This document shows, one piece after another, positions 9,768-22,651 of a stretch of DNA of 64,000 nucleotides (position 1 is its first letter; each line of letters starts with the position of its first letter). The stretch lies in assembly GCF_963678635.1 (NCBI RefSeq), contig NW_026971073.1, positions 226,001 to 290,000 of the forward strand, in the 5' to 3' direction. This stretch comes from Symsagittifera roscoffensis (Eukaryota > Xenacoelomorpha > Acoela > Convolutidae). A program made the position numbers and the translations under genes. The notes beneath the pieces are model-generated. The model searched no databases and had not been told where the DNA came from. It saw only the letters and a list, made by a program, of their open reading frames with translations.

Positions 9768-11788
9768 TTAAATTTGGTCTCTCTATTGGGTCTAAAAAGT
9801 TGGCGGCTCCATGGTCAGATTTTAGAATGAAGGAACTCCTCGCAAGTTTGATTGTTTTGACTGCGAAAAATTCGAAATGTTCTAACTAAGTATCTACAAT
9901 CAATATGCAACTAATTTAGATAAATAATTTTGAAAAAAGGGCGTTGAATTAGAATGCATGTTCAAAAGTTAACACGAACAGAAATAAATGATCGTTGATC
10001 AATTCATGACAGTTATTGACAGGTTTCTAATCAATACCGAAGGTTAAAATTAACAAATCATATAAACAAATCATATGTAGAAATTCATTGTGTATATGCA
10101 TAGCCGAAACCTTACATTCAGTGGAATTGAACGACAAAAATGCAGAATTCCCTCGATTGCCTTTTTGACCATCAATGATCAATTGCATTTTGACCAATTG
10201 TTATCAATTTTTTTTGACGAAGTTTTCAAATTTTTAACTAATTTCGCACCAGATATTGATTTGCACAGAACACATAAAAATTTACGGTCGCAAGATCACT
10301 TTTATTGAGAAGTTTGGCTACTTTGAAATTTCCTTCTTATATTCAAAGAAAGAGGACCTCAATTAATTAAAAACAAATTGGATTAAAACAGCCTTGTTAT
10401 GAATCAGGTGTTTGTAAAGGTCGTATTTGCAGCGCGAAAACATAGTAGTCATGTTTTTCAGTGTTTACTATTTTTCTCCTATTTTTCGTGGACATTGGAG
10501 AAGATTTGACCATTATTTCGTTTTCCCCAAATGCAAAATTTTACCGAGTAAGTTATGGTTGACATTATCCGAATGTTGAAACTTTTTACATACGGTTATA
10601 GGGCAAATTATTCCACGCCAAATTTTTTTAGTGTGCATAACCAACCTTGCAAAACTACTCGTTGCTAAAAAAATCGATGTTCATGCAGGGAAGAGAAAAA
10701 ACCCCCAAAAAAATTGGAAAAATTAAATATGCAACAGCTATCCTCTTAATCATAGATATATAGGTTTAATGTTTTACGGTCGTACGATTATTACCGCTGA
10801 TACACAATCTTCTTTTTTCTTGTTTTATGCTAGTTTTTCACAAACTTTATCCATGATTTTTTTATCCCGAGTAGATGATTGAGCGAACACCTTATCCTTT
10901 CTTCGAAAAAAAAATAGACAAAAAGTGAGGGAAATAAAAGAAAACAACACGAGACAATCGTTCTCGCACTAATATCCATAAAGAAGTCAAACACACACGT
11001 GCTTTTTCCACTGGAAACTTGAAAAGGTAAGGTTTCAAAAACTGAAGAGTTATTACGCTAGTGGTCAAGTCAAACACTAGATCAGGTTGTTACATGTTTT
11101 GAGGCCAATTTCACAAAAATTATGAATGACAACAATTATTTTGATTTTGAAGATATTTTGCCAGTTTTACACGGGCCTGAAAATGCCATTTTTCACTACT
11201 TGTAATACATTTTCCCATCGTTGAGAGTTTTTAAGAAGCAACATATAAAAAGAAAATTGGCACACTGAACAAGACAATTTTCTAGTTTAAAGTATGTCTT
11301 TTCACTACCCCCCTAAATTGCATGATCACATTTTTATGAAGTAACGAGTAGTTTTCTGCACGAAGATCAAATGCGTTCACCATGTCTTCTTAAAAAAAAC
11401 AAGTCGAGGCTCTTTTCCAGTTCCCCCTATTTTTTTCCGAAAATATATTTGAAATATTATAACAAATGACTTTTCATTGAAAACCCGTATTACAAGGCCA
11501 AACAAATTGTGCATTTTGTGAGTTGTAAACGGGTTAGGCAACAAGGACGCTACCTTTGTTCTTATTTTGTTCTTTCACTTCCTTTGATCGTTCCGACAAA
11601 ATTTTAACATGTTTAAATATTGGTCTCTGGAATCCAGGAATATACAGACACAAAACTCTGCGTCTGTCGAATGCACAGTGTGGCCTCGTAGTGCTCGCAA
11701 GTGTGGGCAGGAAAAATAGCAGTTTAACATCATATGATCATTTTTTGAAAGATTATTCAAAGAAGAGTCTGTTTTTGCTCTTACACGC
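9768..11788. other. AT-rich sequence with no supported gene
   Basis: Open frames of 60-136 codons here (for example about 10090-10308 and 11575-11985) look like chance frames. The 136-codon minus-strand one runs into the foldback repeats at 11789 onward and is not protein-like there. No RNA gene or repeat match is seen. Confidence 0.4.
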
Positions 11789-12780
11789 ATGTTCATTAGA
11801 GTAATGAGCATAGTTGGGAGATGCCTGTGGGAAAAAGAGCCCGGCCTGAGGATACGAAGTGCCCGAGTGCGGCTCTTTTGCCCGAGGCCATCATCAACAT
11901 TGTTCCAACTGTTGAGGAGTATATTTTTAATCTTTCTGAGAAAAGAGAAAAAGATTCCAGAAAAATGTGAAAGAGCCCAAAACATTGTGAAAGAGTCCTA
12001 AAAAAGGGCGCGAAATTATCAAATGATTTCTTTTTTTATTATTGAGTTCTAATGTTTCTTTTTTCAATTTTGCATTGTCGTGAAAGAAACTGTTTGAAAG
12101 AGCAAAACATACTCCCCCACGACAAGGCACGATGAAAAATGAAATATTAGAACGCATCAATAAAAAAAGAAATCATTTGTATAGTTTCGCGCTCATTTAC
12201 GGGCTCTTTCACAACTTTCCTGGCTTTTTCACAATTTTCCCGCACCTTTCCTTCAGAAACAGCAAAAACATACTCTTCAACAGCTAGAACATAGTTGAAG
12301 ATATATTCAGGAAAAAGAGCTGCACTCGGGGACTTCGTGCCCCCAGTCCGGGCTCTTTGTAGTAGTTAGAAGATAGTTGAAAGATGTCCGAGGGAAAAAG
12401 ATCCTGCCTGAGGGCACGATGTGCCCGATGGCGTCTCTTTTGCCCGAGGCCTTCTTCAATTATGTTCTAACTTGTGAAGAGTATGCTTTTTGCTCTTTTG
12501 CCCGAGGCTATCTTCAACTATGTTCTAACTGTTGAAGAGTATGTTTTTTGCTCGTTTTGTTTGTTTCGCTCTTTCAATTGTCATAATTGTGCTTCTTTTC
12601 AAAAAAAGAGCTCGGTAAATTAAGAGAAAGGCGCGAAATTATGGGAATGATTTCTTTTTCTATTCATGCGTTCTAATATTTCTTTTTTCATTTATGCCTT
12701 GTCGTGAAAGAACAAGTGTGAACGAACAAAAACATACTCTTCTTCCCTCGGGCATCTTTCAACAGGGTTTTACTTGGTTA
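11789..12780. repeat. Cluster of foldback (inverted and direct) repeats
   Basis: Several hairpin-forming modules lie together. (i) 12007-12082 and 12118-12192 are long inverted arms separated by about 35 bp (ends GCGCGAAATTAT and ATAGTTTCGCGC); a third arm lies at 12630-12706. (ii) 12268-12302 and 12510-12544 are inverted arms of 35 nt with one mismatch. (iii) Modules of the form AAAGAGCC .. CGAAGTGCCCGAG .. GGCTCTTT occur near 11836, 12314 and 12396, each itself palindromic. (iv) GCCCGAGGCC followed by TTCAA..TGTTC recurs at about 11881, 12443 and 12501. This is typical of nested foldback or MITE insertions. No transposase frame is present. Confidence 0.8.
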
Positions 12781-12990
12781 AGTATGCTGACTAAATATGA
12801 TTGTCATATCCTAATTAGATCAAATGCCAATTTTCTTAACACATAGGAACTAGTGAAAAATTGTAGGTGGGAGGAAAAGAAAAAGAGCCATAAAATTATC
12901 CTCCAATTTAGGCGTTTTTCAAAATGCCTATCTTTAAGGCGTTTTTCGAACAGCGTAGTGACTCCGAATGTTTGAAATTGGACCATATTG
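12781..12990 (+). repeat. Diverged single arm related to foldback element B
   Basis: TGTCATATCCTAATTAG followed by GTAGGTGGGAGGAAAAG and AAAAGAGCC matches, with divergence, the left arm of the foldback element at 49986-50130 (TGTCATAACCTAATTGG, GCAGGTGGGGAGAAG, AAAAGAGCC). It links the left cluster to the element between the two arrays. Confidence 0.6.
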
Positions 12991-13279
12991 GAGTAGATCC
13001 GTTTGTAGGTAGATCAAATTTTAGGATCAGAGCTACATCAATTAACTTGTGAATTTTTTATATAAAATTCACCAGTAAATTTTAAGCCTGATTTTTCACC
13101 ATCAATTTTTCAAAACGGACAATTTTAGTTAAAGTTATAGTTCTTTTCCATTTTTGAAATACGCCGTTAGAGATGATAAATGAAATTCGAGATTAACCTT
13201 GATAAACCCCTGGTTGTACCACAAAATTGATGCGATGGGATTGCTCACACTACATGCACTTTTTAGTTTAATTTTTGAA
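12991..13279. other. Boundary sequence left of array 1, nothing recognised
   Basis: AT-rich sequence with no match to the satellite or to families A or B. No gene or RNA signal. Confidence 0.4.
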
Positions 13280-16200
13280 CAATTTTCGAACTTTACATAA
13301 TGCCAGAAATCTTGTCATGGTCAGTTAAATTTTCAGATAAAACATCGTAACACGAAGCGTCTAGCCACAAAACACGTGCAACACTTGTGAAAAAAAAATT
13401 GACCGGAGGGGAAAAGTGGAAAAGTTCTCAACCTAGACAAAACAAAATTCTCGAACATTTCAGACAGCATGAGTAAGGTTTTGTACCCCGTTGGAAATCT
13501 TGTCAATGCCGGAAATCTTGTCATGGTCAGTTAAATTTTCAGCTAAAACATCTTAAAACCAAGCGTCTAGCCACAAAACACGTGAAACACTTGTGAAAAA
13601 AACTGACTGGAGGGGAAAAGTGGAGAAATTCTCAAGCTAGATAAAAACAAAATTCTCGAACACTTCGGACAACATGAGTAAGGTTTGGTACCCCGCTGGA
13701 AATCTTGTGAATGCCGGAAATCTTGTCATGGTCATTTAAAATTTCTGATAAAACATCGTAACATCAAGCGTCTAGCCACAAAACACTTGAAACACTTGTG
13801 AAAAAAAAATTGACTGGAAGGGAAAAGTGGTGAAGGTCTCAACCTAGACACAACAATATTCTCGAACATTTCAGACAACATGAGTAAGGTTTTGTACCCC
13901 GCTGGAAATCTTGTGAATGCCGGAAATCTTGTCATGGTCAGTTAAATTTTCTGATAAAACATCGTAACGTCAAGCGCCTAGCACAAAACACGTGAAACAC
14001 TTGTGAAAAAAAAATTGACTGGAGGGGAAAAGTGGTGAAGTTCTCAACCTAGACAAAACAACGTTCTCGAACACTTCAGACAACATGAGTAAGGTTTGGT
14101 ACCCCGCTGGAAATCTTGTGAATGCCGGAAATCTTGTCATGGTCAGTTAAATTTTCTGATAAAACATCGTAACATCAAGCGTCTAGCCACAAAACACGTG
14201 AAACACTTGTGAAAAAAAATTGACTGGAGGGGAAAAGTGATGAAGTTCTCATCAATCTAGATAAGAAACAATAGTCTCGAACATTTCAGACAACATAAGT
14301 AAGGTTTGGTACCCCGTTGGAAATCTTGTCAATGCCGGAAATCTTGTGATGGTCAGTTAAATTTTCTCATAAAACATCGTAACGTCAAGCGTCTAGCCAC
14401 AAAACACGTGAAACACTTGTGAAAAAAAAATTGACTGGAGGGGAAAAGTGGTGAAGTTCTCAACCTAGACAAAACAAAATTCTCGAACACTTCAGACAAC
14501 ATGAGTAAGGTTTGGTACCCCGCTGGAAAACTTGTGAATGCCGGAAATCTTGTCATGGTCAGTTAAATTTTCTGATAAAACATCGTAACATCAAGCGTCT
14601 AGCCACAAAACTCGTGAAACACTTGTGAAAAAAAATTGACTGGAGGGGAAAAGTGATGAAGTTCTCAATCTAGATAAGAAACAATAGTCTCGAACATTTC
14701 AGACAACATGAGCAAGGTTTGGTACCCCGTTGGAAATCTTGTCAATGCCGGAAATCTTGTGATGGTCAGTTAAATTTTCAGATAAAACATCTTAACACCA
14801 AGCGTCTAGCCACAAAACACTTGAAACACTTGTGAAAAAAAATTGACTGGAGGGGAAAAGTGGAGAAGTTCTCAACCTAGATAAAAACAATATTCTCGAA
14901 CACTTCAGACAACATGAGTAAGGTTTGGTACCCCGCTGGAAATCTTGTGAATGCCGGAAATCTTGTCATGGTCAGTTTAATTTTCTTATAAAAAATCGTA
15001 ACATCAAGCGTCTAGGCACAAAACACGTGAAACACTTGTGAAAAAAAAATGACTGGAGGGGAAAAGTGGAGAAGTTCTCAACCTAGATAAAAACAATATT
15101 CTCGAACATTTCAGACAACATGAGTAAGGTTTGGTACCCCGCTGGAAATCTTGTGAATGCCGGAAATCTTGTCATGGTCAGTTAAATTTTCTGATAAAAC
15201 ATCGTAACATCAAGCGTCTAGCCACAAAACACTTGAAACACTTCTGAAAAAAAAATTGACTGGAGGGGAAAAGTGGTGAAGTTCTCAACCTAGACAAAAA
15301 AAATTCTCGAACATTTCAGACAACATGAATAAGGTTGTGTACCCCGCTGGAAATCTTGTGAATGCCGGAAACTTTGTCATGGTCAGTTAAAGTTTCTGAT
15401 AAAACATCGTAACATCAAGCGTCTAGCCACAAAACACGCGAAAAACTTGTGAAAAAAATTGACTGGAGGGGAAAAGTGGAGAAGTTCTCAACCTAGATAA
15501 GAACAATATTCTCGAACACTTCAGACAACATGAGTAAGGTTTGGTACGCCGATGGAAATCTTGTGAATGCCGGAAATCTTGTCATGGTCAGTTAAATTTT
15601 CTGATAAAACATCGTAACATCAAGCGTCTAGCCACAAAACACGTGAAACACTTTTGAAAAAAAATTGACTGGAGGGGAAAAGTGATGAAGTTCTCAATCT
15701 AGATTAAAAAAAATAGTCTCGAACATTTCAGACAACATGAGTAAGGTTTGGTACCCCGTTGGAAATCTTGTCAATGCCGGAAATCTTGTCATGGTCAGTT
15801 AAATTTTCAGATAAAACATCTTAACACCAAGCGTCTAGCCACAAAACACGTGAAACACTTTTGAACAAAAAATTGACTGGAGGGGAAAAGTGATGAAGTT
15901 CTCAATCTAGATAAGAAACAATATTCTCGAACACTTCAGACAACATGAGTAAGGTTTGGTACCCCGCAGGAAATCTTGTGAATGCCGGAAATCTTGTCAT
16001 GGTCAGTTAAATTTTCTCATAAAACATCGTAACATCAAGCGTCTAGCCACAAAACACGTGAAACACTTGTGAAACCTAGATAAAATCAAAATTCTCGAAC
16101 ACTTCAGACAACATGAGTAAGGTTTGGTACCCCGCTGGAACTCTTGTGAATGCCGGAAATCTTGTCATGGTCAGTTAAATTTTCTGATAAAACATCGTAA

Positions 16201-18659
16201 CATCAAGCGTCTAGCCACAAAACACTTGAAACACTTGTGAAAAAAAAATTGACTGGAGGGGAAAAGTGGTGAAGTTCTCAACCTAGACAAAACAAAATTC
16301 TCGAACATTTCAGACAACATGAGTAAGGTTTTGTACCCCGCTGGAAATCTTGTGAAAGCCGGAAATCTTGTCATGGTCAGTTAAATTTTCTGATAAAACA
16401 TCGTAACATCAAGCGTCTAGCCACAAAACACGTGAAACACTTGTGAAAAAAAAATTGACTGGAGGGGAAAAGTGGTGAAGTTCTCAACCTAGACAAAACA
16501 AAATTCTCTAACATTTCAGACAACATGAGTAAGGTTTTGTACCCCGCTGGAGATTTTGTGAATGCCGGAAATCTTGTCATGGTCAGTTAAATTTTCTGAT
16601 AAAACACCATTACGCCAAGCGTCTAGCCACAAAACAGGTGAAACACTTGTGAAAAAAATGACTGTAGGGGAAAAGTGGAAAAGATCTCAACCTAGATAAA
16701 AACAATATTCTCGAACATTTCAGACAACATGAGTAAGGTTTGATACCCCGCTGGAAATCTTGTGAATGCCGGAAATCTTGTCATAGTCAATTGAATTTTC
16801 AGATAGAACATCGTAATACACAAAACACATGAAGCAACTGTGAAAAAAATTGACTAGAGGGGAAAAGTGGAAAAGTTCTCAACCTAGACAAAACAATATT
16901 CTCGTTTGTATACCACTGGAAATCTTGTGAATGCCGGAAATCTTGTCATGATCAGTTAAATTTTCCGATAAAACACCGTAACGCCAAGCGTTTAGCCACA
17001 AAACACGTGAAACACTTGTGAAAAAAAATTGACTAGGGGGGGGGGGAGTGGAGAAGTTCTCAACCTAGATAAAAACAATATTCTCGAACACTTCAGACAA
17101 CATGAGTAAGGTTTGGTACCCCGCTGGAAATCTTGTGAATGCCGGAAATCTTGTCATGGTCAGTTAAATTTTGTGATAAAACATCGTAACATCAAGCGTC
17201 TAGCCACAAAACAGGTGAAACACTTGTGAAAAAAATGACTGTAGGGGAAAAGTGGAAAAGATCTCAACCTAGATAAAAACAATATTCTCGAACATTTCAG
17301 ACAACATGAGTAAGGTTTGATACCCCGCTGGAAATCTTGTGAATGCCGGAAATCTTGTCATAGTCAATTGAATTTTCAGATAAAACATCGTAACACACAA
17401 AACACGTGAAACAACTGTGAAAAAAAATTGACTAGAGGGGAAAAGTGGAAAAGTTCTCAACCTAGACAAAACAATATTCTCGTTTGTATACCACTGGAAA
17501 TCTTGTGAATGCCGGGAATGTTGTCATGATCAATTAAATTTTCCGATAAAACACCGTAACGCCAAGCGTTTAGCCACAAAACACGTGAAACACTTGTGAA
17601 AAAAATTGACCGGAGGGGGGAGTGGTGAAGTTCTCAACCTAGATAAAAATAATACTCTCGAACACTTCAGACAACATGAGTAAGGTTTGGTACCCCGCAG
17701 GAAATCTTGTCATGGTGAGTTAATTTTTCCAATAAAACATCGTAACATTAAGCGTCTAGCCACAAAACAGGTGAAACAACTGTGAAAAAAAATTGACTAG
17801 AGGGGAAAAGTGGAAAAGTTCTCAACCTAGACAAAACAATATTCTCGTTTGTATACCACTGGAAATCTTGTGAATGCCGGGAATCTTGTCATGATCAGTT
17901 AAATTTTCCGATAAAACACCATTACGCCAAGCGTCTAGCCACAAAACAGGTGAAACACTTGTGAAAAAAATGACTGTAGGGGAAAAGTGGAAAAGATCTC
18001 AACCTAGATAAAAACAATATTCTCGAACATTTCAGACAACATGAGTAAGGTTTGATACCCCGCTGGAAATCTTGTGAATGCCGGAAATCATGTCATCGTC
18101 AATTGAATTTTCAGATAGAACATCGTAATACACAAAACACATGAAGCAACTGTGAAAAAAATTGACTAGAGGGGAAAAGTGGAAAAGTTCTCAACCTAGA
18201 CAAAACAATATTCTCGTTTGTATACCACTGGAAATCTTGTGAATGCCGGAAATCTTGTCATGATCAGTTAAATTTTCCGATAAAACACCGTAACGCCAAG
18301 CGTTTAGCCACAAAACACGTGAAACACTTGTGAAAAAAAAATTGACTAGGGGGGGGGGGGGAGTGGAGAAGTTCTCAACCTAGATAAAAACAATATTCTC
18401 GAACACTTCAGACAACATGAGTAAGGTTTGGTACCCCGCTGGAAATCTTGTGAATGCCGAAAATCTTGTCATGGTCAGTTAAATTTTGTGATAAAACATC
18501 GTAACATCAAGCGTCTAGCCACAAAACAGGAGAAACACTTGTGAAAAAAATGACTGTAGGGGAAAAGTGGAAAAGATCTCAACCTAGATAAAAACAATAT
18601 TCTCGTTTGTATACCACTGGAAATCTTGTGAATGCCGGGAATCTTGTCATGATCAGTTA

Positions 18660-21345
18660 AATTTTCCGATAAAACACCATTACGCCAAGCGTCTAGCCAC
18701 AAAACAGGTGAAACACTTGTGAAAAAAATGACTGTAGGGGAAAAGTGGAAAAGATCTCAACCTAGATAAAAACAATATTCTCGAACATTTCAGACAACAT
18801 GAGTAAGGTTTGATACCCCGCTGGAAATCTTGTGAATGCCGGAAATCATGTCATCGTCAATTGAATTTTCAGATAGAACATCGTAATACACAAAACACAT
18901 GAAGCAACTGTGAAAAAAATTGACTAGAGGGGAAAAGTGGAAAAGTTCTCAACCTAGACAAAACAATATTCTCGTTTGTATACCACTGGAAATCTTGTGA
19001 ATGCCGGAAATCTTGTCATGATCAGTTAAATTTTCCGATAAAACACCGTAACGCCAAGCGTTTAGCCACAAAACACGTGAAACACTTGTGAAAAAAAAAT
19101 TGACTAGGGGGGGGGGGAGTGGAGAAGTTCTCAACCTAGATAAAAACAATATTCTCGAACACTTCAGACAACATGAGTAAGGTTTGGTACCCCGCTGGAA
19201 ATCTTGTGAATGCCGAAAATCTTGTCATGGTCAGTTAAATTTTGTGATAAAACATCGTAACATCAAGCGTCTAGCCACAAAACAGGAGAAACACTTGTGA
19301 AAAAAATGACTGTAGGGGAAAAGTGGAAAAGATCTCAACCTAGATAAAAACAATATTCTCGAACATTTCAGACAACATGAGTAAGGTTTGATACCCCGCT
19401 GGAAATCTTGTGAATGCCGGAAATCTTGTCATAGTCAATTGAATTTTCAGATAAAACATCGTAACACACAAAACACGTGAAACAACTGTGAAAAAAAATT
19501 GACTAGAGGGGAAAAGTGGAAAAGTTCTCAACCTAGACAAAACAATATTCTCGTTTGTATACCACTGGAAATCTTGTGAATGCCGGGAATCTTGTCATGA
19601 TCAGTTAAATTTTCCGATAAAACACCGTAACGCCAAGCGTTTAGCCACAAAACACGTGAAACACTTGTGAAAAAAATTGACCGGAGGGGGGAGTGGTGAA
19701 GTTCTCAACCTAGATAAAAACAATATTCTCGAACACTTCAGACAACATGAGTAAAGTTTGGTACCCCGCAGGAAATCTTCTCATGGTGAGTTAATTTTTC
19801 CAATAAAACATCGTAACATTAAGCGTCTAGCCACAAAACAGGTGAAACAACTGTGAAAAAAAATTGACTAGAGGGGAAAAGTGGAAAAGTTCTCAACCTA
19901 GACAAAACAATATTCTCGTTTGTATACCACTGGAAATCTTGTGAATGCCGGAAATCTTGTCATGATCAGTTAAATTTTCCGATAAAACACCATTACGCCA
20001 AGCGTCTAGCCACAAAACACGTGAAACACTTGTGAAAAAAAATGACTGGAGGGGAAAAGTGGAGAAGATCTCAACCTAGATAAAAACAATATTCTCGAAC
20101 ATTTCAGGCAACATGAATAAGGTTTGGTACCCCGCTGGAAATCTTGTGAATGCCGGAAATCTTGTCATAGTCAATTGAATTTTCAGATAAAACATCGTAA
20201 CACACAAAACACGTGAAACAACTGTGAAAAAAAAATTGACTAGAGGGGAAAAGTGAAAAAGTTCTCAACCTAGACAAAACAATATTCTCGTTTGTATACC
20301 ACTGGAAATCTTGTGAATGCCGGAAATCTTGTCATGATCAGTTAACTTTTCCGATAAAACACCGTAACGCCAAGCGTTTAGCCACAAAACACGTGAAACA
20401 CTTGTGAAAAAAATTGACTGGGGGGGGAGTGGAGAAGTTCTCAACCTAGATAAAAACAATATTCTCGAACAATTCAGACAATATGAGTAAGGTTTGGTAC
20501 CCCGCTGGAAATCTTGTGAATGCCGGAAATCTTGTCATGGTCAGTTAAATTTTCCAATAAAACATCGTAATATCAAGCGTCTAGCCACAAAACACGTGAA
20601 ACACTTGTGAAAAAAAATTGACTGGAGGGGAAAAGTGGAGAAATTCTCAACCTTAGATAAAAACAAAATTCTCGAACACTTCAGACAACATGAGTTAGGT
20701 TTGGTACCCCGCTGGAAATCTTGTGAAAGCCGGAAAACTTGTCATGGTCAGTTAAATTTTCTGATAAAACATCGTATCATCAAGTGTCTAGCCACAAAAC
20801 ACGTGAAACACTTGTGAAAAAATAATTGACTGGGGGGAAAAGTGGAGAAATTCTCAATCTAGATAAAAACAATATTCTCAAACATTTCAGACAACATGAG
20901 TAAGGTTTGGTACCCCGCTGGAAATCTTGTGAATGCCGGAAATCTTGTCATGGTCAGTTAAATTTTCCAATAAAACATCGTAATATCAAGCGTCTAGCCA
21001 CAAAACAGGTGAAAAACTTGTGAAAAAAAGACTGTAGGGGAAAACTTGAAAAGTTCCCAACCTAGACAAAACAATTTTCTCGTTTGTATACCGCTGGAAA
21101 TCTTGTGAATGACGGAAATCTTGTCATGGTCAGTTAAATTTTCCGATAAAGCTCCGTAACGCCAAGCGTCTAGCCACAAAACAGGTGAAACACTTGTGAA
21201 AAAAATGACTGTAGGGGAAAAGTGGAAAAGTTCTCAATTTAGACTAAACCATTTTCTCGTTTGTATACCGCTGGAAATCTTGTGAATGTCAGAAATCTTG
21301 TCATGATCAGTTAATTTTTCCGATAAAACACCGTAACGCCAAGCG
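18660..21345 (+). repeat. Satellite segment duplicated at 28652-31333
   Basis: The order of monomer types and their private variants (for example GATCTCAACC monomers, the ACACACAAAAC short type, AGGCAACATGA) recurs at 28652-31333 with a constant offset of about 9.98-9.99 kb. It marks a segmental copy inside the array. Confidence 0.8.
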
Positions 21346-22651
21346 TCTAAGGGAGGGGAAAAGTGGAGAAGATCTCAACCTAGATAAAAACAATATTCTC
21401 GAACATTTCAGGCAACATGAATAAGGTTTGGTACCCCGCTGGAAATCTTGTGAATGCCGGAAATCTTGTCATAGTCAATTGAATTTTCAGATAAAACATC
21501 GTAACACACAAAACACGTGAAACAACTGTGAAAAAAAAATTGACTAGAGGGGAAAAGTGAAAAAGTTCTCAACCTAGACAAAACAATATTCTCGTTTGTA
21601 TACCACTGGAAATCTTGTGAATGCCGGAAATCTTGTCATGATCAGTTAACTTTTCCGATAAAACACCGTAACGCCAAGCGTTTAGCCACAAAACACGTGA
21701 AACACTTGTGAAAAAAATTGACAGGGGGGAGTGGAGAAGTTCTCAACCTAGATAAAAACAATATTCTCGAACAATTCAGACAATATGAGTAAGGTTTGGT
21801 ACCCCGCTGGAAATCTTGTGAATGCCGGAAATCTTGTCATGGTCAGTTAAATTTTCCAATAAAACATCGTAATATCAAGCGTCTAGCCACAAAACACGTG
21901 AAACACTTGTGAAAAAAAATTGACTGGAGGGGAAAAGTGGAGAAATTCTCAACCTTAGATAAAAACAAAATTCTCGAACACTTCAGACAACATGAGTTAG
22001 GTTTGGTACCCCGCTGGAAATCTTGTGAAAGCCGGAAAACTTGTCATGGTCAGTTAAATTTTCTGATAAAACATCGTATCATCAAGTGTCTAGCCACAAA
22101 ACACGTGAAACACTTGTGAAAAAATAATTGACTGGGGGGAAAAGTGGAGAAATTCTCAATCTAGATAAAAACAATATTCTCAAACATTTCAGACAACATG
22201 AGTAAGGTTTGGTACCCCGCTGGAAATCTTGTGAATGCCGGAAATCTTGTCATGGTCAGTTAAATTTTCCAATAAAACATCGTAATATCAAGCGTCTAGC
22301 CACAAAACAGGTGAAAAACTTGTGAAAAAAAGACTGTAGGGGAAAACTTGAAAAGTTCCCAACCTAGACAAAACAATTTTCTCGTTTGTATACCGCTGGA
22401 AATCTTGTGAATGACGGAAATCTTGTCATGGTCAGTTAAATTTTCCGATAAAGCTCCGTAACGCCAAGCGTCTAGCCACAAAACAGGTGAAACACTTGTG
22501 AAAAAAATGACTGTAGGGGAAAAGTGGAAAAGTTCTCAATTTAGACTAAACCATTTTCTCGTTTGTATACCGCTGGAAATCTTGTGAATGTCAGAAATCT
22601 TGTCATGATCAGTTAATTTTTCCGATAAAACACCGTAACGCCAAGCGTCTA
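20050..22651 (+). repeat. Two tandem copies of a ~1302 bp higher-order satellite block
   Basis: 20050-21349 and about 21354-22651 are nearly identical across seven monomers, differing mainly in a G-tract and at the junction (CGTCTAAGGGAGGGG), where the second copy starts mid-monomer. The near-identity shows a recent unequal exchange. Confidence 0.88.

Noticed and set aside
11575-11985. 136-codon minus-strand open frame
   Set aside because: It runs through the foldback palindromes and has no recognisable domain; treated as chance.
16171-16580. Antisense 66-67 codon open frames in most satellite monomers as genes
   Set aside because: They repeat with every monomer, share the monomer's substitutions, have no upstream signals, and the monomer length shifts frame from copy to copy. 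They are by-products of the repeat.
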